64,000 nucleotides of DNA from an uncultured Clostridia bacterium (GTDB lineage: Bacteria; Bacillota; Clostridia; Oscillospirales; Ruminococcaceae). The notes under the pieces were generated by a model. That model was not told the origin of the DNA. It worked only from the letters and a program-made list of their open reading frames with translations, and searched no databases. The translations under genes were made by a program, and so were the position numbers. The stretch is taken from positions 42,286 through 106,285 of the forward strand of contig CANQCL010000007.1 of the NCBI GenBank assembly GCA_947589215.1, written 5' to 3'. Below are positions 17,120 through 26,520 of this stretch, piece after piece. Within the stretch, counting starts at the first letter, position 1. Every line of letters begins with the position of its first letter.

Positions 17120-18790
17120 ATGAGTGTTAATTTGAGTAATTTTTATAAAAGGTTTGTTATTGAGGAGTTTGATAAAAAGACTGGAGTTGTTTCAAAGTTT
17201 GAAGCAAATCCGGAGCCAAACTATAATTTTTCATATGATGTAATTGATGAAATTGCAAGGCTTGATCCAGAGCGTATTTGCCTTTACTGGGTACACGAGG
17301 AGGGCGAGGAGAGAAAGTTTACTTATAAAGATGTCTCCGAACTTAGTAATCAATTTGCAAATATGTTTTTGGCGCACGGTATTAAAAAAGGCGACAAGGT
17401 TATGCTTGTTCTAAAAAGGCATTATGAGTTCTGGCTTGCGGCATATGCGCTTATGAAAATAGGAGCGATATTTATCCCTGCTACTTGTCAGCTAAAAGAA
17501 AAAGACTATGTTTATCGTTTTGAGGCAGCAAGTGTTGAATACCTATGTGCAACGGTTGACGATAATGTACCTGAGACGGTTGAAGCTGCAATGAAAAAAT
17601 ATAACGGGATTAAGGAAAAATTCATTGCAAGAGGACACAGAGACGGCTGGATAAATCTTATGGACGAAGCGGCTAAGTATCCTAAAACTCTTGACAGAAT
17701 AGAAAACAGTGTAGAGGACCCTATGCTTTTGTATTTCTCGTCTGGAACTACGGGATATCCCAAGATGGTTTTACATAATCACTATTACACAATCGGTCAC
17801 ATAATTACCGCTAAGCACTGGCATAATATTTCTGACGGTACTCTTCATCTTACGATTTCTGAAAGCGGCTGGGGAAAATGCGCTTGGGGTAAGATGTTCG
17901 GTCAGCTTACCTGCGGTGCAACTGAATTTATTTACGATTTTGACAGGTTCCACCCAGACCAGATGCTAAAGGTTATTCAGGACTATAAGATAACGTCTTT
18001 CTGTGCGCCGCCTACTATGTACCGTTTCTTCATAAAAGAGGGTATTGAAAACTATGACCTTTCAAATCTCAAATATGCTGCAACCGCTGGAGAGGCTTTG
18101 AATGCCGAAGTTTTCAACAAGTTTTATGAGTATACTGGCTTAAAAATTATGGAGGGCTTCGGTCAGACAGAAACTGTTGTTTGCGCTGCAACAATGGTAG
18201 GAATGGAGCCAAAGCCGGGTTCAATGGGCAAGCCTACTCCTATTTACAATATGGACATTGTAGACGAGAACGGAAACTCATGCCCTGTAGGCGAAACGGG
18301 CGAAATGGTAATCAGAACAAACGGCAGAAAACAGAAGTGCCTGTTCGTTGAATATTACAGAAATGAAGAGGCTACAAACGAGGCTTGGCACGACAATATC
18401 TATCACACAGGCGATACAGCTTGGAAGGACGAGGACGGCTATTACTGGTATGTTGGAAGAACCGACGACGTTATAAAGGCATCCGGATACAGAATAGGAC
18501 CGTTTGAGATAGAGTCTGTACTTATGGAGCATCCGAGCGTTTTAGAGTGTGCTGTTACTGCGGCAAAAGACCCGATAAGAGGTAATGTTGTTAAGGCTAC
18601 TATCGTACTTGCAAAGGGATATACCGGCAGCGATGAGCTTGCAAAAGAGCTGCAAACATATGTTAAGAACGCAACTGCTCCTTACAAATATCCGAGAATA
18701 GTTGAGTTTGTTGACGAGCTTCCGAAAACCATAAGCGGAAAAATTAGAAGAGTGCAGATCCGTGAGGAGGACGCTAAGAAGAATAAATAA
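17120..18790 (+). CDS. AMP-forming acyl-CoA synthetase (medium-chain/acetyl type)
   Basis: This 556-residue adenylate-forming enzyme activates a carboxylic acid to its CoA thioester. The P-loop YFSSGTTGYPKM covers residues 205-216. The motifs GFGQTE, YHTGDTAWKDEDGYYWYVGR and DVIKASGYRIGP follow, and the catalytic lysine lies in LPKTISGKIRR near the C-terminus. It is co-transcribed with the XRE-cupin regulator. The acid is not identifiable from sequence; the family includes benzoate, medium-chain and acetate users. Confidence 0.88.
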   Translation: MSVNLSNFYKRFVIEEFDKKTGVVSKFEANPEPNYNFSYDVIDEIARLDPERICLYWVHEEGEERKFTYKDVSELSNQFANMFLAHGIKKGDKVMLVLKRHYEFWLAAYALMKIGAIFIPATCQLKEKDYVYRFEAASVEYLCATVDDNVPETVEAAMKKYNGIKEKFIARGHRDGWINLMDEAAKYPKTLDRIENSVEDPMLLYFSSGTTGYPKMVLHNHYYTIGHIITAKHWHNISDGTLHLTISESGWGKCAWGKMFGQLTCGATEFIYDFDRFHPDQMLKVIQDYKITSFCAPPTMYRFFIKEGIENYDLSNLKYAATAGEALNAEVFNKFYEYTGLKIMEGFGQTETVVCAATMVGMEPKPGSMGKPTPIYNMDIVDENGNSCPVGETGEMVIRTNGRKQKCLFVEYYRNEEATNEAWHDNIYHTGDTAWKDEDGYYWYVGRTDDVIKASGYRIGPFEIESVLMEHPSVLECAVTAAKDPIRGNVVKATIVLAKGYTGSDELAKELQTYVKNATAPYKYPRIVEFVDELPKTISGKIRRVQIREEDAKKNK

Positions 18791-18828
18791 AATATAAAAG
18801 AGAACTATATATTTGTTTAATCTATAAA

Positions 18829-19020
18829 AAGGCTTAGCGTTAATTCAAAAGTTTTCGCTCAAGCCTTTTTCAAAAGGCTTGCGGGTCAAGGGCAGAGCCC
18901 TGTCGCTGACGAGCCGTCAGCGAAATCTCTTACGGAGTGCGCTCCGAAAAGGGTGAATTTTAAAATAGTCCAGTGGACTATTTTAAAAGAGGGAAAGCCC
19001 TGCAAGAGAGGGCTTTCCCT
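18829..19020. repeat. Tandem array of hairpins in an intergenic spacer
   Basis: At least six consecutive inverted repeats fill 160 bp: 18860-18881, 18889-18901, 18904-18922, 18933-18946, 18959-18987 and 18990-19020. The last is a 12-bp stem AGGGAAAGCCCT/AGGGCTTTCCCT; the fifth is a near-perfect AT-rich palindrome around TAGTCCAGTGGACTA. Apart from hairpins there is no ORF. It resembles a host-specific structured repeat cassette between the synthetase and the next gene. Confidence 0.7.
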
Positions 19021-19083
19021 AAAAATTAATTAACTACGATATTAAATGTAAAAGAACATTTGCTCTATTTGCTAGGTGATAAA

Positions 19084-19662
19084 ATGCTGTTATATAAATT
19101 TCCGAAAAATCTGTCTGCCTCTGAACAAATTGAACAGGCAGGAGAGCGAATAAAGGTCAATAAAAAAATAAGAAAGATAAGAATTCAGAATATAATCCTG
19201 CTTGCCGTGATTTGCATTTTGCTGTGGCGAGTGTCTATAATTTGGCTTAAAATTTTGACTGCTTTTATACTTTTACTGTGCATTGTGTTTAACTGTCTGA
19301 TTTTAATGGTTGTTAAGCGTCAGGAGGACAGCGGTGCTTATACCAAAATTTATGATGACCATATTGAACACAAGCAGGCAAGTCTTTTCAATCTGAAAAA
19401 GACACACTATAAAGAAGTTAAAGTTTTTTATAGCGATATTCTATCCTCATCTCAGGACGTTTTTGGTAATTTACAGCTTAAGCTGAAAAACGGTGAAATC
19501 ATTTCTCTATATTTCTGTGATACAGAAGCTAAACTTTATCTGATAAACAATTTGTATAAAGAGATTAAATATCCGAAGAAAGAATATAGAGATTTAAGCG
19601 CTGATGAAATTATTGATAAAGATGACCCTGATTATAAGTGGAAAAACTGGAAGGATTTTTAG
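19084..19662 (+). CDS. Two-helix membrane protein with YcxB-like C-terminal domain
   Basis: This 192-residue protein has a charged N-terminus (residues 1-35), two adjacent transmembrane helices (IILLAVICILLWRVSIIWL and LKILTAFILLLCIVFNCLIL), and a cytosolic beta-rich tail: YDDHIEHKQASLFNLKKTHYKEVKVFYSD, then LKLKNGEIISLYF. That layout resembles YcxB-like proteins. The ATG at 19084 has AGGTGA 5 bases ahead, better than the TTG at 19060. Function unknown. Confidence 0.65.
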   Translation: MLLYKFPKNLSASEQIEQAGERIKVNKKIRKIRIQNIILLAVICILLWRVSIIWLKILTAFILLLCIVFNCLILMVVKRQEDSGAYTKIYDDHIEHKQASLFNLKKTHYKEVKVFYSDILSSSQDVFGNLQLKLKNGEIISLYFCDTEAKLYLINNLYKEIKYPKKEYRDLSADEIIDKDDPDYKWKNWKDF

Positions 19663-19696
19663 CGATGGCAGGTATAATCGTTTAAACACTTAAGAC

Positions 19697-20485
19697 TTAA
19701 TAGTTTTCCAAAATAGAATTACTCACACTATTATCATAGTCGGAAATGAGATTTCCGTCTATATCATAAACTTTTGTAAAGCCATCTTGGTATTTAAGTA
19801 AAATTTTATTTTTGTCATGTACCATTTCAGTAACTCCTCCATGAGGATCAGAACTTGATGAATCCATATATTCTTTAATATATTCAGGAACTTCATCATC
19901 ACTGTTTTCCTGCTCAGTCCATATTACCTTACCGTTAAGAGTAAGCGTATTTACAGTTTTGTATTCTTTTGTTGTTGACCATCCTGTTTCAAGTATATCA
20001 TTATCATCATCATTCCAAACAATTAACGGTTCTTTTATATTTATGTCAAGTGTATTTCCGTTTTTACTCATTACTTCCTTTATATCAGTGTGTGCTGCAT
20101 TTTTTCGATTATAGTATACAAACCATATACCCTCATATTTATAAACGTGAGTTACAGATAAATTATTCTGTGATACATTTTTTAAAGGTATTTGTGTAAG
20201 CACATAAAATGAGCTTATTAATACAGCAATACAGAGAACAGCTATAATTATACCCTTTATAAGCCCTTTATGCTTAATGCTTTTTAAAAGCGTTTTAACA
20301 CCTTTTTCCTCGTTGCTGAGCGTTGCTGTAAGCTCAGTACAGAGATTGTCGTATTCCTTTGAACATTCCTCGCAGTTATTCATATGCTCCTCAACTGCTA
20401 TTGCAGTAGTATCGCTTACTACGTTGTCATGATACAGCGGAAGCAAATCTTTCACTATTTCGCAATTAATATTATTTTCACTCAT
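19697..20485 (-). CDS. Possible internally initiated anti-sigma factor
   Basis: Translation from the ATG at 20485 would give a 262-residue membrane anti-sigma (MSENNINCEIVKDLL...), with a good ribosome binding site AAAGGATGG at 20499-20491. The reading frame upstream stays open into the sigma factor, so both a fusion and a separate anti-sigma are possible products. Listed separately because the start signal is as good as that of any gene nearby. Confidence 0.5.
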   Translation of the reverse strand: MSENNINCEIVKDLLPLYHDNVVSDTTAIAVEEHMNNCEECSKEYDNLCTELTATLSNEEKGVKTLLKSIKHKGLIKGIIIAVLCIAVLISSFYVLTQIPLKNVSQNNLSVTHVYKYEGIWFVYYNRKNAAHTDIKEVMSKNGNTLDINIKEPLIVWNDDDNDILETGWSTTKEYKTVNTLTLNGKVIWTEQENSDDEVPEYIKEYMDSSSSDPHGGVTEMVHDKNKILLKYQDGFTKVYDIDGNLISDYDNSVSNSILENY

Positions 20486-21004
20486 ATTAATCCATCCTTT
20501 CTTAGTTTTTCTATAATATTTTTTTTTAGCACGGTGATATGTAACCCGTGCCCAGCTTTCGGTTTTTTGAAAAATCTCTGCAATGCTTTTAAATGATAGC
20601 TGACCGAAAACTCTGAGTGAGAAAACCTCCTTATACGGTTCGTCCAGAGTATGAAGTACCATATGTATACGCATTGCGGTATCGGTATCGGCAATGCTTT
20701 CTTCAATGGAGAAGGAGTTTTCGCTTAAATGACTATCATCAAATTCGCACAATCTGCCTTGCTTTTTTAAATAATCAAGCCATATGTTTTTGGCGATTGC
20801 GCAAAGCCAGGTACTTTCTTTAGAATTTCCCGAAAACTTCTCTTTTGATTTTAAAGACTTTAGAAACGTTTCCTGAGTAATATCCTGTGCTAAATTTTCG
20901 TCTTTGCAAAGAGAAAGCGTGTATCTGTATACAAGTGTGTAATCTGCCTCAAGAATACCTCTTTGAAGAGATTTATCATTTCCTTTATTTCTTATTGAAA
21001 CCAC
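19697..21004 (-). CDS. ECF sigma factor fused in frame to its zinc-finger anti-sigma factor
   Basis: This 435-residue ORF starts with an ECF sigma factor: region 2 (DYTLVYRYTLSLCKDENLAQDITQETF, with STWLCAIAKNIWLDYLKK) and region 4 (LDEPYKEVFSLRVFGQLSFKSIAEIF). From residue 174 it continues as an anti-sigma: a zf-HC2 finger CEECSKEYDNL after VEEHMNN, one membrane helix (GIIIAVLCIAVLISSFYVL) and an extracytoplasmic domain. These are normally two genes. An internal ATG at 20485 has AAAGGATGG 6 bases ahead, so the anti-sigma may also be made alone. The outer GTG start (21004) overlaps its AAGGAGG site and is uncertain. Confidence 0.75.
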   Translation of the reverse strand: MVSIRNKGNDKSLQRGILEADYTLVYRYTLSLCKDENLAQDITQETFLKSLKSKEKFSGNSKESTWLCAIAKNIWLDYLKKQGRLCEFDDSHLSENSFSIEESIADTDTAMRIHMVLHTLDEPYKEVFSLRVFGQLSFKSIAEIFQKTESWARVTYHRAKKKYYRKTKKGWINMSENNINCEIVKDLLPLYHDNVVSDTTAIAVEEHMNNCEECSKEYDNLCTELTATLSNEEKGVKTLLKSIKHKGLIKGIIIAVLCIAVLISSFYVLTQIPLKNVSQNNLSVTHVYKYEGIWFVYYNRKNAAHTDIKEVMSKNGNTLDINIKEPLIVWNDDDNDILETGWSTTKEYKTVNTLTLNGKVIWTEQENSDDEVPEYIKEYMDSSSSDPHGGVTEMVHDKNKILLKYQDGFTKVYDIDGNLISDYDNSVSNSILENY

Positions 21005-21164
21005 CTCCTTGACTTTGCAGTATCCAAAAGATCTTTTGCTGTATATTAGACGAATAAAAATAAAAAATGTTACAAATTTTTTGCTTTAATAATTTTATCA
21101 TATAAATATCGGGAGTTAAAGCCTTTTGCTAAATGCAAAAATTGAAAATTTTTTAGCTTATTGC

Positions 21165-21193
21165 TTGACAAAGAAAATTTGTTGTGATATATT
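21165..21193 (+). promoter_or_regulatory. Promoter of the T-box-pheST operon
   Basis: TTGACA (21165-21170), a 17-bp spacer and TATATT with an upstream TG (21188-21193) place the start near 21200, just before T-box stem I. The stretch 21005-21164 upstream of it shows nothing recognisable. Confidence 0.75.
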
Positions 21194-21204
21194 ATTTTTA
21201 AACA

Positions 21205-21445
21205 TTATGACTGAGAGAGTAGGTTTGCAGTATAGCTTTCAGAGAGGGGAATGTCTGCTGAAAATTCCCTAAGTTAGATCAGACTGAAGTTCACTCACGA
21301 GTGGTTCTGCCGAAGTTTATATATTAAATTGTAAGCGGGGACGGATTTTGAAACCGTTAAAATTCAAGGGAGTGTTGGCTCTTTTAACCTTTAGGTGGTA
21401 TAGCAAGATACAGTCTTGTCCTGATGGGATAAGGCTTTTTATTTT
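21205..21445 (+). ncRNA. T-box leader, phenylalanine-specific
   Basis: The leader has stem I with the AGTA loop-E half (from 21219) facing GAAG just before a TTC codon at 21290-21292, which is the expected specifier for Phe. The T-box core TTTAGGTGGTATAGCA lies at about 21390-21404. A terminator follows: AGTCTTGTCC (21412-21421), loop TGAT, GGGATAAGGCT (21426-21436), then T-rich sequence. Uncharged tRNA-Phe should favour antitermination and pheST expression. Confidence 0.92.
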
Positions 21446-21462
21446 ATTAAGGAGGATTATAA

Positions 21463-22482
21463 ATGAAAGATGCGCTTTTAAAAATCAAGTCGCTTGCAAA
21501 AGATGAGCTTTCAAAGGTAAACGATACTAAGGCTCTTGAAGAAATAAGGGTTAAATTCTTAGGCAAAAAGGGTGAGCTTACGTCAATTTTAAAGCAAATG
21601 GGTAAGCTTTCTGCTGAGGAGAGACCCGTTATCGGACAGCTTGCAAATCAAGTCAGAGCCGAGATCGAGGAGTCTATAACAAACCGTGTTAAGGAAATAA
21701 AGGCTTTGATGCTTGAGAAAAAGCTAAAAGATGAGGAACTTGACGTAACCTTGCCGGGAACTAAGACGACTATAGGAAAGCTTCATCCGCTTAATATTGT
21801 ATTAAATGAGATTGAAGATATTTTTATGGGTATGGGCTTTGATATTGCAGACGGTCCGGAAGTTGAGTATGATTACTATAATTTTGAGGCTCTTAATCTT
21901 CCTCCCGATCACCCTGCAAGAGATACTCAGGACACGTTTTACATTACTGATAATATTCTGCTTAGAACGCAGACATCTTCTGTTCAAGTACACGTTATGG
22001 AGGAGAAAAAGCCTCCTATAAGAATAATTTCTCCGGGCAGAGTTTACCGCTCGGACGCAGTTGACGCAACACATTCACCGTTGTTCCATCAGATTGAGGG
22101 ACTGGTGGTTGACAAGGGTATCACAATGTCTGATTTGGTAGGTACTTTGGAGCTTCTTATGAAGCGATTGTATGGCGATGACTGTAAGATAAGACTTCGT
22201 CCGCATCATTTCCCGTTTACAGAGCCCAGCGCTGAGGTTGACGTAATGTGCTTTAACTGCGGAGGAAAGGGTTGTTCAATGTGCAAGGACGAGGGCTATA
22301 TCGAACTTTTGGGCGCAGGAATGGTTCACCCGAAAGTTTTTGCAAACTGCGGAATTGATCCTGAGGTTTATTCCGGCTTTGCATTCGGTCTTGGTCTTGA
22401 GAGAATAGTTATGAGAAGATACGGAATAAACGATATGAGACTGTTGTTTGAGAATGATTTGCGTTTTTTGAATCAGTTTTAA
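21463..22482 (+). CDS. pheS: Phenylalanyl-tRNA synthetase alpha chain
   Basis: This 339-residue class II synthetase subunit has an N-terminal coiled coil (~1-90), motif 2 around [21 protein letters not shown], the Cys-rich [17 protein letters not shown] typical of Firmicute PheS, and motif 3 [18 protein letters not shown]. It forms an alpha2beta2 enzyme with PheT. It lies 24 bp before pheT and 18 bp after the T-box terminator, with AAGGAGG ahead of the ATG. Confidence 0.97.
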   Translation: MKDALLKIKSLAKDELSKVNDTKALEEIRVKFLGKKGELTSILKQMGKLSAEERPVIGQLANQVRAEIEESITNRVKEIKALMLEKKLKDEELDVTLPGTKTTIGKLHPLNIVLNEIEDIFMGMGFDIADGPEVEYDYYNFEALNLPPDHPARDTQDTFYITDNILLRTQTSSVQVHVMEEKKPPIRIISPGRVYRSDAVDATHSPLFHQIEGLVVDKGITMSDLVGTLELLMKRLYGDDCKIRLRPHHFPFTEPSAEVDVMCFNCGGKGCSMCKDEGYIELLGAGMVHPKVFANCGIDPEVYSGFAFGLGLERIVMRRYGINDMRLLFENDLRFLNQF

Positions 22483-22506
22483 TGTGTGAGGGGAGGAGCA
22501 TTATAA

Positions 22507-24921
22507 ATGGATTTATCAATGAAATGGCTGAATGATTTTGTAGACGTCAGCGATAAGAGTATAAAGGATTTTTGCTATGATATGACAATGTCGGGCTCAA
22601 AGGTAGAGGGTTACACACCGGAGGGCAAGGACATTACAAACGTAGTAGTAGGAAAGGTTTTATCAGTTGTTCCGCATGAAGATTCCGACCACCTTGTTGT
22701 TTGTCAGGTTGATGTGGGAAAAGAGCAGCTTCAGATAGTAACAGGAGCTCAAAATGTAAATGCCGGAGACTATGTGCCTGTAGCTTTGAACAATTCAACG
22801 GTTTTGCACGACGGTAAGCCTGTCAAGATAAAAAACGGAAAGCTAAGAGGTGTTGAGAGCAACGGAATGTTATGCTCGCTTGACGAGTTAGGTCTGACAA
22901 CTCATGATTTTCCATATGCAATAGAGGACGGAATTTTCATTCTGGGTGACGATTGCGATAAAACTCTGGGTAAGGATATAAAAGAGGCAATAGGTTTTAA
23001 CGACACAACGGTTGAGTTTGAAATAACCTCTAACAGACCTGACTGCCTGTCGGTTTTAGGTTTGGCAAGAGAGGCTGCCGCTACCTACGGAATAAAAAGA
23101 ACTCTCAAAGAGCCTTCGTACAAGGGCGTTGACGGCAATATTGAAGATGAGCTTTCAGTTGAGATAAAAAATCCTAAGCTGTGTTCAAGATATATTGCAG
23201 GAATTGTTAAGAATGTTAAAATAGAGCCTTCTCCAAGGTGGATGAGAGAAAGACTTCGTGCTAGCGGAGTACGTCCAATCAACAACTTCGTCGACATTAC
23301 AAACTATGTAATGCTTGAATATGGTCAGCCTATGCACGCATTTGATTTAAGGTATGTAAGCGGAAACAGCATTATAATACGCAATGCAAAGCACGGGGAG
23401 AAGATTGTAACTTTAGACGGCGAGGAGAGAACGCTCAGCGAAGAAATGCTTGTAATTGCCGACAAGGATAAGCCTGTTGCCGTTGCGGGAGTTATGGGCG
23501 GAGAATACAGCGGTATTATGGATGATACTACCACCGTTGTTTTTGAGTCTGCTTGCTTTGACGGTGCAAGCGTTAGAAGAACTGCCAAAAAACTGGGTAT
23601 GAGAAGCGACGCATCATCAAGATTTGAAAAAGGACTCAGCCCGCAGAATTGCTATCCTGCAATTATGAGAGCCTTTGAACTGGTCGAGCAGCTTGGAGCA
23701 GGTGAGGTTTACAATACGATTATTGATAAGGACTGCTCTGAGGTGAAAGAAAATCCTGTTGAGTTTGACCCAAAATGGATAAACAGCTTTTTGGGAACAA
23801 ATATACCGGAAAGCGATATGATTGAATATTTAGAAAGACTTGATTTTAAGGTCAAAGACGGAAAATGTTATGCACCATTTGTAAGAATTGATATTGAATG
23901 TAAAGCGGATGTTGCAGAAGAGGTTGCGAGAATTTACGGATATAATAATATTCCGTCTACAATAATAAAGGGTGTTGCTGAGGCAAGGAGAACTCCCGAG
24001 CAGAGATTTATCAAGAATGTTCAGTCGGCAATGGTATCACTGGGTCTTAACGAGATAGAGACTTACTCATTTATCTCACCGAAATATTTTGATAAAATCT
24101 CTCTTGATAAAAACAGCAGTCTGCGTGATGCAGTTACTATAACAAATCCGCTGGGTGAAGACACGTCTGTAATGAGAACGACAATCATACCTTCAATGTG
24201 CGAAACTCTGGCAAGAAACTACAATTACAGAAATATGAAGGCTTCATTGTTTGAGCTTGGCAATGAGTATATAAAAACAGAGGACGGAAAGCTGCCAAAC
24301 GAGCCTGTACGTCTTTGCATAGGTATGTATGATGCTGACGGCAGCGTGGATTTCTATTCACTAAAGGGAATTGTTGAGGAGCTTTTAAATGCTTTGTCGA
24401 TAGCCGATTATGATGTTGAGCTTGGCAGCGCTGACTGTGCATTTGATGAATATAAAGCTTTCCATCCGGGTAGAGTTGCTGTTTTGAAAAAGAACGATGT
24501 AGAATTCGGAATTTTAGGCGAACTTCACCCTGCGGTTCAAGAGAATTATGATATAGGAACAAGAACCTATATTGCTAAGTTAAATATACTTGAAATGATG
24601 TCTTTAGCGGATGCTGAAAAGACCTATAAACCTCTTCCTAAATATCCTGCAACAACTAGGGATCTATCGCTTGTATGTGATGATAAAACACCGGTTGCGA
24701 TGTTAGAAAAGGCTATTAGATCTGCTGTGGGCAAAACGCTTGAAAAGGTTACCTTGTTTGACGTTTATAAAGGTGAACAAATTAAAAAGGGAAAGAAATC
24801 GGTTTCTTATTCAATTTCTATGCGCTCGCACGACGGAACTCTTACTGACGAGCAGGCTGACGCAGCAGTTAAAAGAGTTTTGAAAGCGCTTAAAGAGCTT
24901 GGTGCTGAACTTAGAGCATAA
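22507..24921 (+). CDS. pheT: Phenylalanyl-tRNA synthetase beta chain
   Basis: This full-length 804-residue subunit has a tRNA-binding OB fold near residues 40-150 (VVVGKVLSVVPHEDSDHLVVCQVD), the B3/B4 editing domain (SRYIAGIVKNVKIEPSPRWM), B5, a synthetase-like core and a C-terminal FDX-ACB domain (LPKYPATTRDLSLVCDD to the end). It charges Phe onto tRNA with PheS and edits mischarged Tyr. A GGGGAGGAG site lies ahead of the ATG. Confidence 0.97.
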   Translation: MDLSMKWLNDFVDVSDKSIKDFCYDMTMSGSKVEGYTPEGKDITNVVVGKVLSVVPHEDSDHLVVCQVDVGKEQLQIVTGAQNVNAGDYVPVALNNSTVLHDGKPVKIKNGKLRGVESNGMLCSLDELGLTTHDFPYAIEDGIFILGDDCDKTLGKDIKEAIGFNDTTVEFEITSNRPDCLSVLGLAREAAATYGIKRTLKEPSYKGVDGNIEDELSVEIKNPKLCSRYIAGIVKNVKIEPSPRWMRERLRASGVRPINNFVDITNYVMLEYGQPMHAFDLRYVSGNSIIIRNAKHGEKIVTLDGEERTLSEEMLVIADKDKPVAVAGVMGGEYSGIMDDTTTVVFESACFDGASVRRTAKKLGMRSDASSRFEKGLSPQNCYPAIMRAFELVEQLGAGEVYNTIIDKDCSEVKENPVEFDPKWINSFLGTNIPESDMIEYLERLDFKVKDGKCYAPFVRIDIECKADVAEEVARIYGYNNIPSTIIKGVAEARRTPEQRFIKNVQSAMVSLGLNEIETYSFISPKYFDKISLDKNSSLRDAVTITNPLGEDTSVMRTTIIPSMCETLARNYNYRNMKASLFELGNEYIKTEDGKLPNEPVRLCIGMYDADGSVDFYSLKGIVEELLNALSIADYDVELGSADCAFDEYKAFHPGRVAVLKKNDVEFGILGELHPAVQENYDIGTRTYIAKLNILEMMSLADAEKTYKPLPKYPATTRDLSLVCDDKTPVAMLEKAIRSAVGKTLEKVTLFDVYKGEQIKKGKKSVSYSISMRSHDGTLTDEQADAAVKRVLKALKELGAELRA

Positions 24922-25042
24922 CAGTTAGAATAAATTACTACAATTTCTTCTATAAATTATTGATAAACGCAGTATATTCGACTGACCTTTATAAATGATA
25001 AAAATAAAAAACTATTAATTTTGCTATTTTTTTCAAAAGTAC

Positions 25043-25146
25043 TTGTTATTTTGAAAATTTTAGGTTATAATAATAAATAGCAAATGTTTTATTTGTACTA
25101 GAAGGCGTATTGGTTTTAAAGCAGTGTTTATTTGTTACGCCTTTTG
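25043..25146 (+). promoter_or_regulatory. Promoter and structured leader of ireB
   Basis: TTGTTA (25043-25048), a 17-bp spacer and TATAAT (25066-25071) give a start near 25078. A hairpin CAAAT-GTTTT-ATTTG (25081-25095) follows at once, then a longer stem AAGGCGTA (25102-25109) with TACGCCTT (25136-25143) followed by TT. The second stem resembles a weak attenuator. Upstream, 24922-25042 is AT-rich with nothing recognised. Confidence 0.6.
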
Positions 25147-25186
25147 GTGTACCGTGTAAGAATGTTTATAAAGGAGGATAAAGCTT

Positions 25187-25432
25187 ATGTACGATCAAAC
25201 AATGACTTTTTCTGTTAAAGAAGACAAGGAAATCGAACTAAAAAAGAATCTGACAATTATTTATCAGGCATTAAAGGAAAAAGGTTATAATCCTATCAAT
25301 CAAATAGTAGGTTATATTCTTTCTGAGGATCCGACCTACATAACGACCTACAACAATGCACGAAGCTTGATCCGTCATATTGATAGAGATGAATTACTAC
25401 AAGCGTTGGTTAAGTCTTATTTAGGGGATTAG
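25187..25432 (+). CDS. ireB: IreB-family regulatory phosphoprotein
   Basis: This 81-residue protein is recognisable end to end as the IreB/YrzL (UPF0297) family: [43 protein letters not shown] and the Arg-rich [15 protein letters not shown]. In Enterococcus it is a substrate of the IreK kinase and limits cephalosporin resistance. It usually sits between alaS and ruvX; here neither is adjacent and a terminator follows at once. AAAGGAGG precedes the ATG. Confidence 0.93.
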   Translation: MYDQTMTFSVKEDKEIELKKNLTIIYQALKEKGYNPINQIVGYILSEDPTYITTYNNARSLIRHIDRDELLQALVKSYLGD

Positions 25433-25437
25433 ATATC

Positions 25438-25466
25438 AAAGACGGCTTTTAGAGCCGTCTTTTTTT
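25438..25466 (+). terminator. Terminator of ireB
   Basis: AAAGACGGCT-TTTA-GAGCCGTCTTTTTTT is a strong GC-rich stem with a T-run, 6 bp past the stop. Confidence 0.92.
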
Positions 25467-25540
25467 GTTCAATTTTCAATTAATTAACAGCATTGTATTA
25501 TTTGATTCTGGTTATCCTATCATTAGAAAGGATGATCATA

Positions 25541-26488
25541 ATGAAATATATTTTAAGCATTATTTTGTCTCTGACATTTATTTTATCGGGATGTGCCAAT
25601 GATATACAGCCTAATACAAGGGATTTTGATGAAAGCACTACCGATTCTTCTTCAACGAGCGAAAGACAAACGGAAAATCGTACTGAAACCAGTCCTACTA
25701 CTGAAGTGCCGACATCAGGTTCTTTAAAATCAAGCTCAGCCAGCGCAGAGCCTCTTAGGGCAAATGCATCTGTAGATTTATCAACTCTTGACAACACACT
25801 CATTGGGTACGGACAGGGAGTTATTGTAGACAGTGAAAACAGACCGCAGGGAGCAGTTGATTTTAACGAAAGATATTCTAAATATAACGCTATGGCAATG
25901 GCAAAGACAAACAATAATAAAAAGAAAAATAAAAAGACAATATATCTTACCTTCGACCAGGGTTATGAAAACGGATACACAGAGAAGATTCTTGACACTC
26001 TTAAGAAAAAGAAGGTAAAAGCCACTTTCTTTATATTGCAAGACTACGCTGAGAGAAGCCCTGAGCTTGTAAAAAGAATGATAAAGGAGGGTCACACAGT
26101 AGGAAATCATTCAGTTTCACATCCGTCAATGCCTAAGATATCAATAGAAGAGGCAAGACAGGAAATTATGGGTCTTCACAATTATGTGAAGGAGAAATTC
26201 GGTTATGAAATGACAGAATTCAGACCGCCCAGAGGAGAGTTTTCGGAACGTATATTACAGCTTGCAAATGAGTGCGGTTACAAAACTGTTATGTGGAGCT
26301 TTGCTTATGAAGATTGGAATGTAGACGATCAGCCGAATGTAACTGAGGCTCTTAAAAAAGTAACAAATGCAAAGCATGACGGTGCAATTTATCTTCTTCA
26401 CTCAGTTTCGGAGACAAACACGAAAATTTTAGGTGATGTTATAGATAACTTAAAAAAGGACGGATATACTTTTAAATCTTTTAAATAA
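25541..26488 (+). CDS. PdaA-like polysaccharide deacetylase lipoprotein
   Basis: This 315-residue protein has signal peptide MKYILSIILSLTFILSGC with lipobox LSGC, a Ser/Thr/Glu-rich spacer to about residue 90, and a NodB deacetylase domain. Motif 1 is TFDQGYENGY, which matches the PdaA form TFDNGYENG rather than the common TFDDG; motif 2 is HTVGNHSVSHPSM and motif 3 FRPPRGEF. PdaA N-deacetylates muramic acid so that delta-lactam forms in the spore cortex. The ATG at 25541 is chosen because AAAGGATG lies 7-8 bases ahead and the lipobox follows at the normal distance. Confidence 0.85.
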   Translation: MKYILSIILSLTFILSGCANDIQPNTRDFDESTTDSSSTSERQTENRTETSPTTEVPTSGSLKSSSASAEPLRANASVDLSTLDNTLIGYGQGVIVDSENRPQGAVDFNERYSKYNAMAMAKTNNNKKKNKKTIYLTFDQGYENGYTEKILDTLKKKKVKATFFILQDYAERSPELVKRMIKEGHTVGNHSVSHPSMPKISIEEARQEIMGLHNYVKEKFGYEMTEFRPPRGEFSERILQLANECGYKTVMWSFAYEDWNVDDQPNVTEALKKVTNAKHDGAIYLLHSVSETNTKILGDVIDNLKKDGYTFKSFK

Positions 26489-26520
26489 TTTCATTATCAA
26501 TAGTAATTGTTTCATATTAT

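Noticed and set aside
25498..26110. Minus-strand open frames opposite the PdaA-like gene
   Set aside because: They are shadows of a gene with an intact lipobox and NodB motifs.
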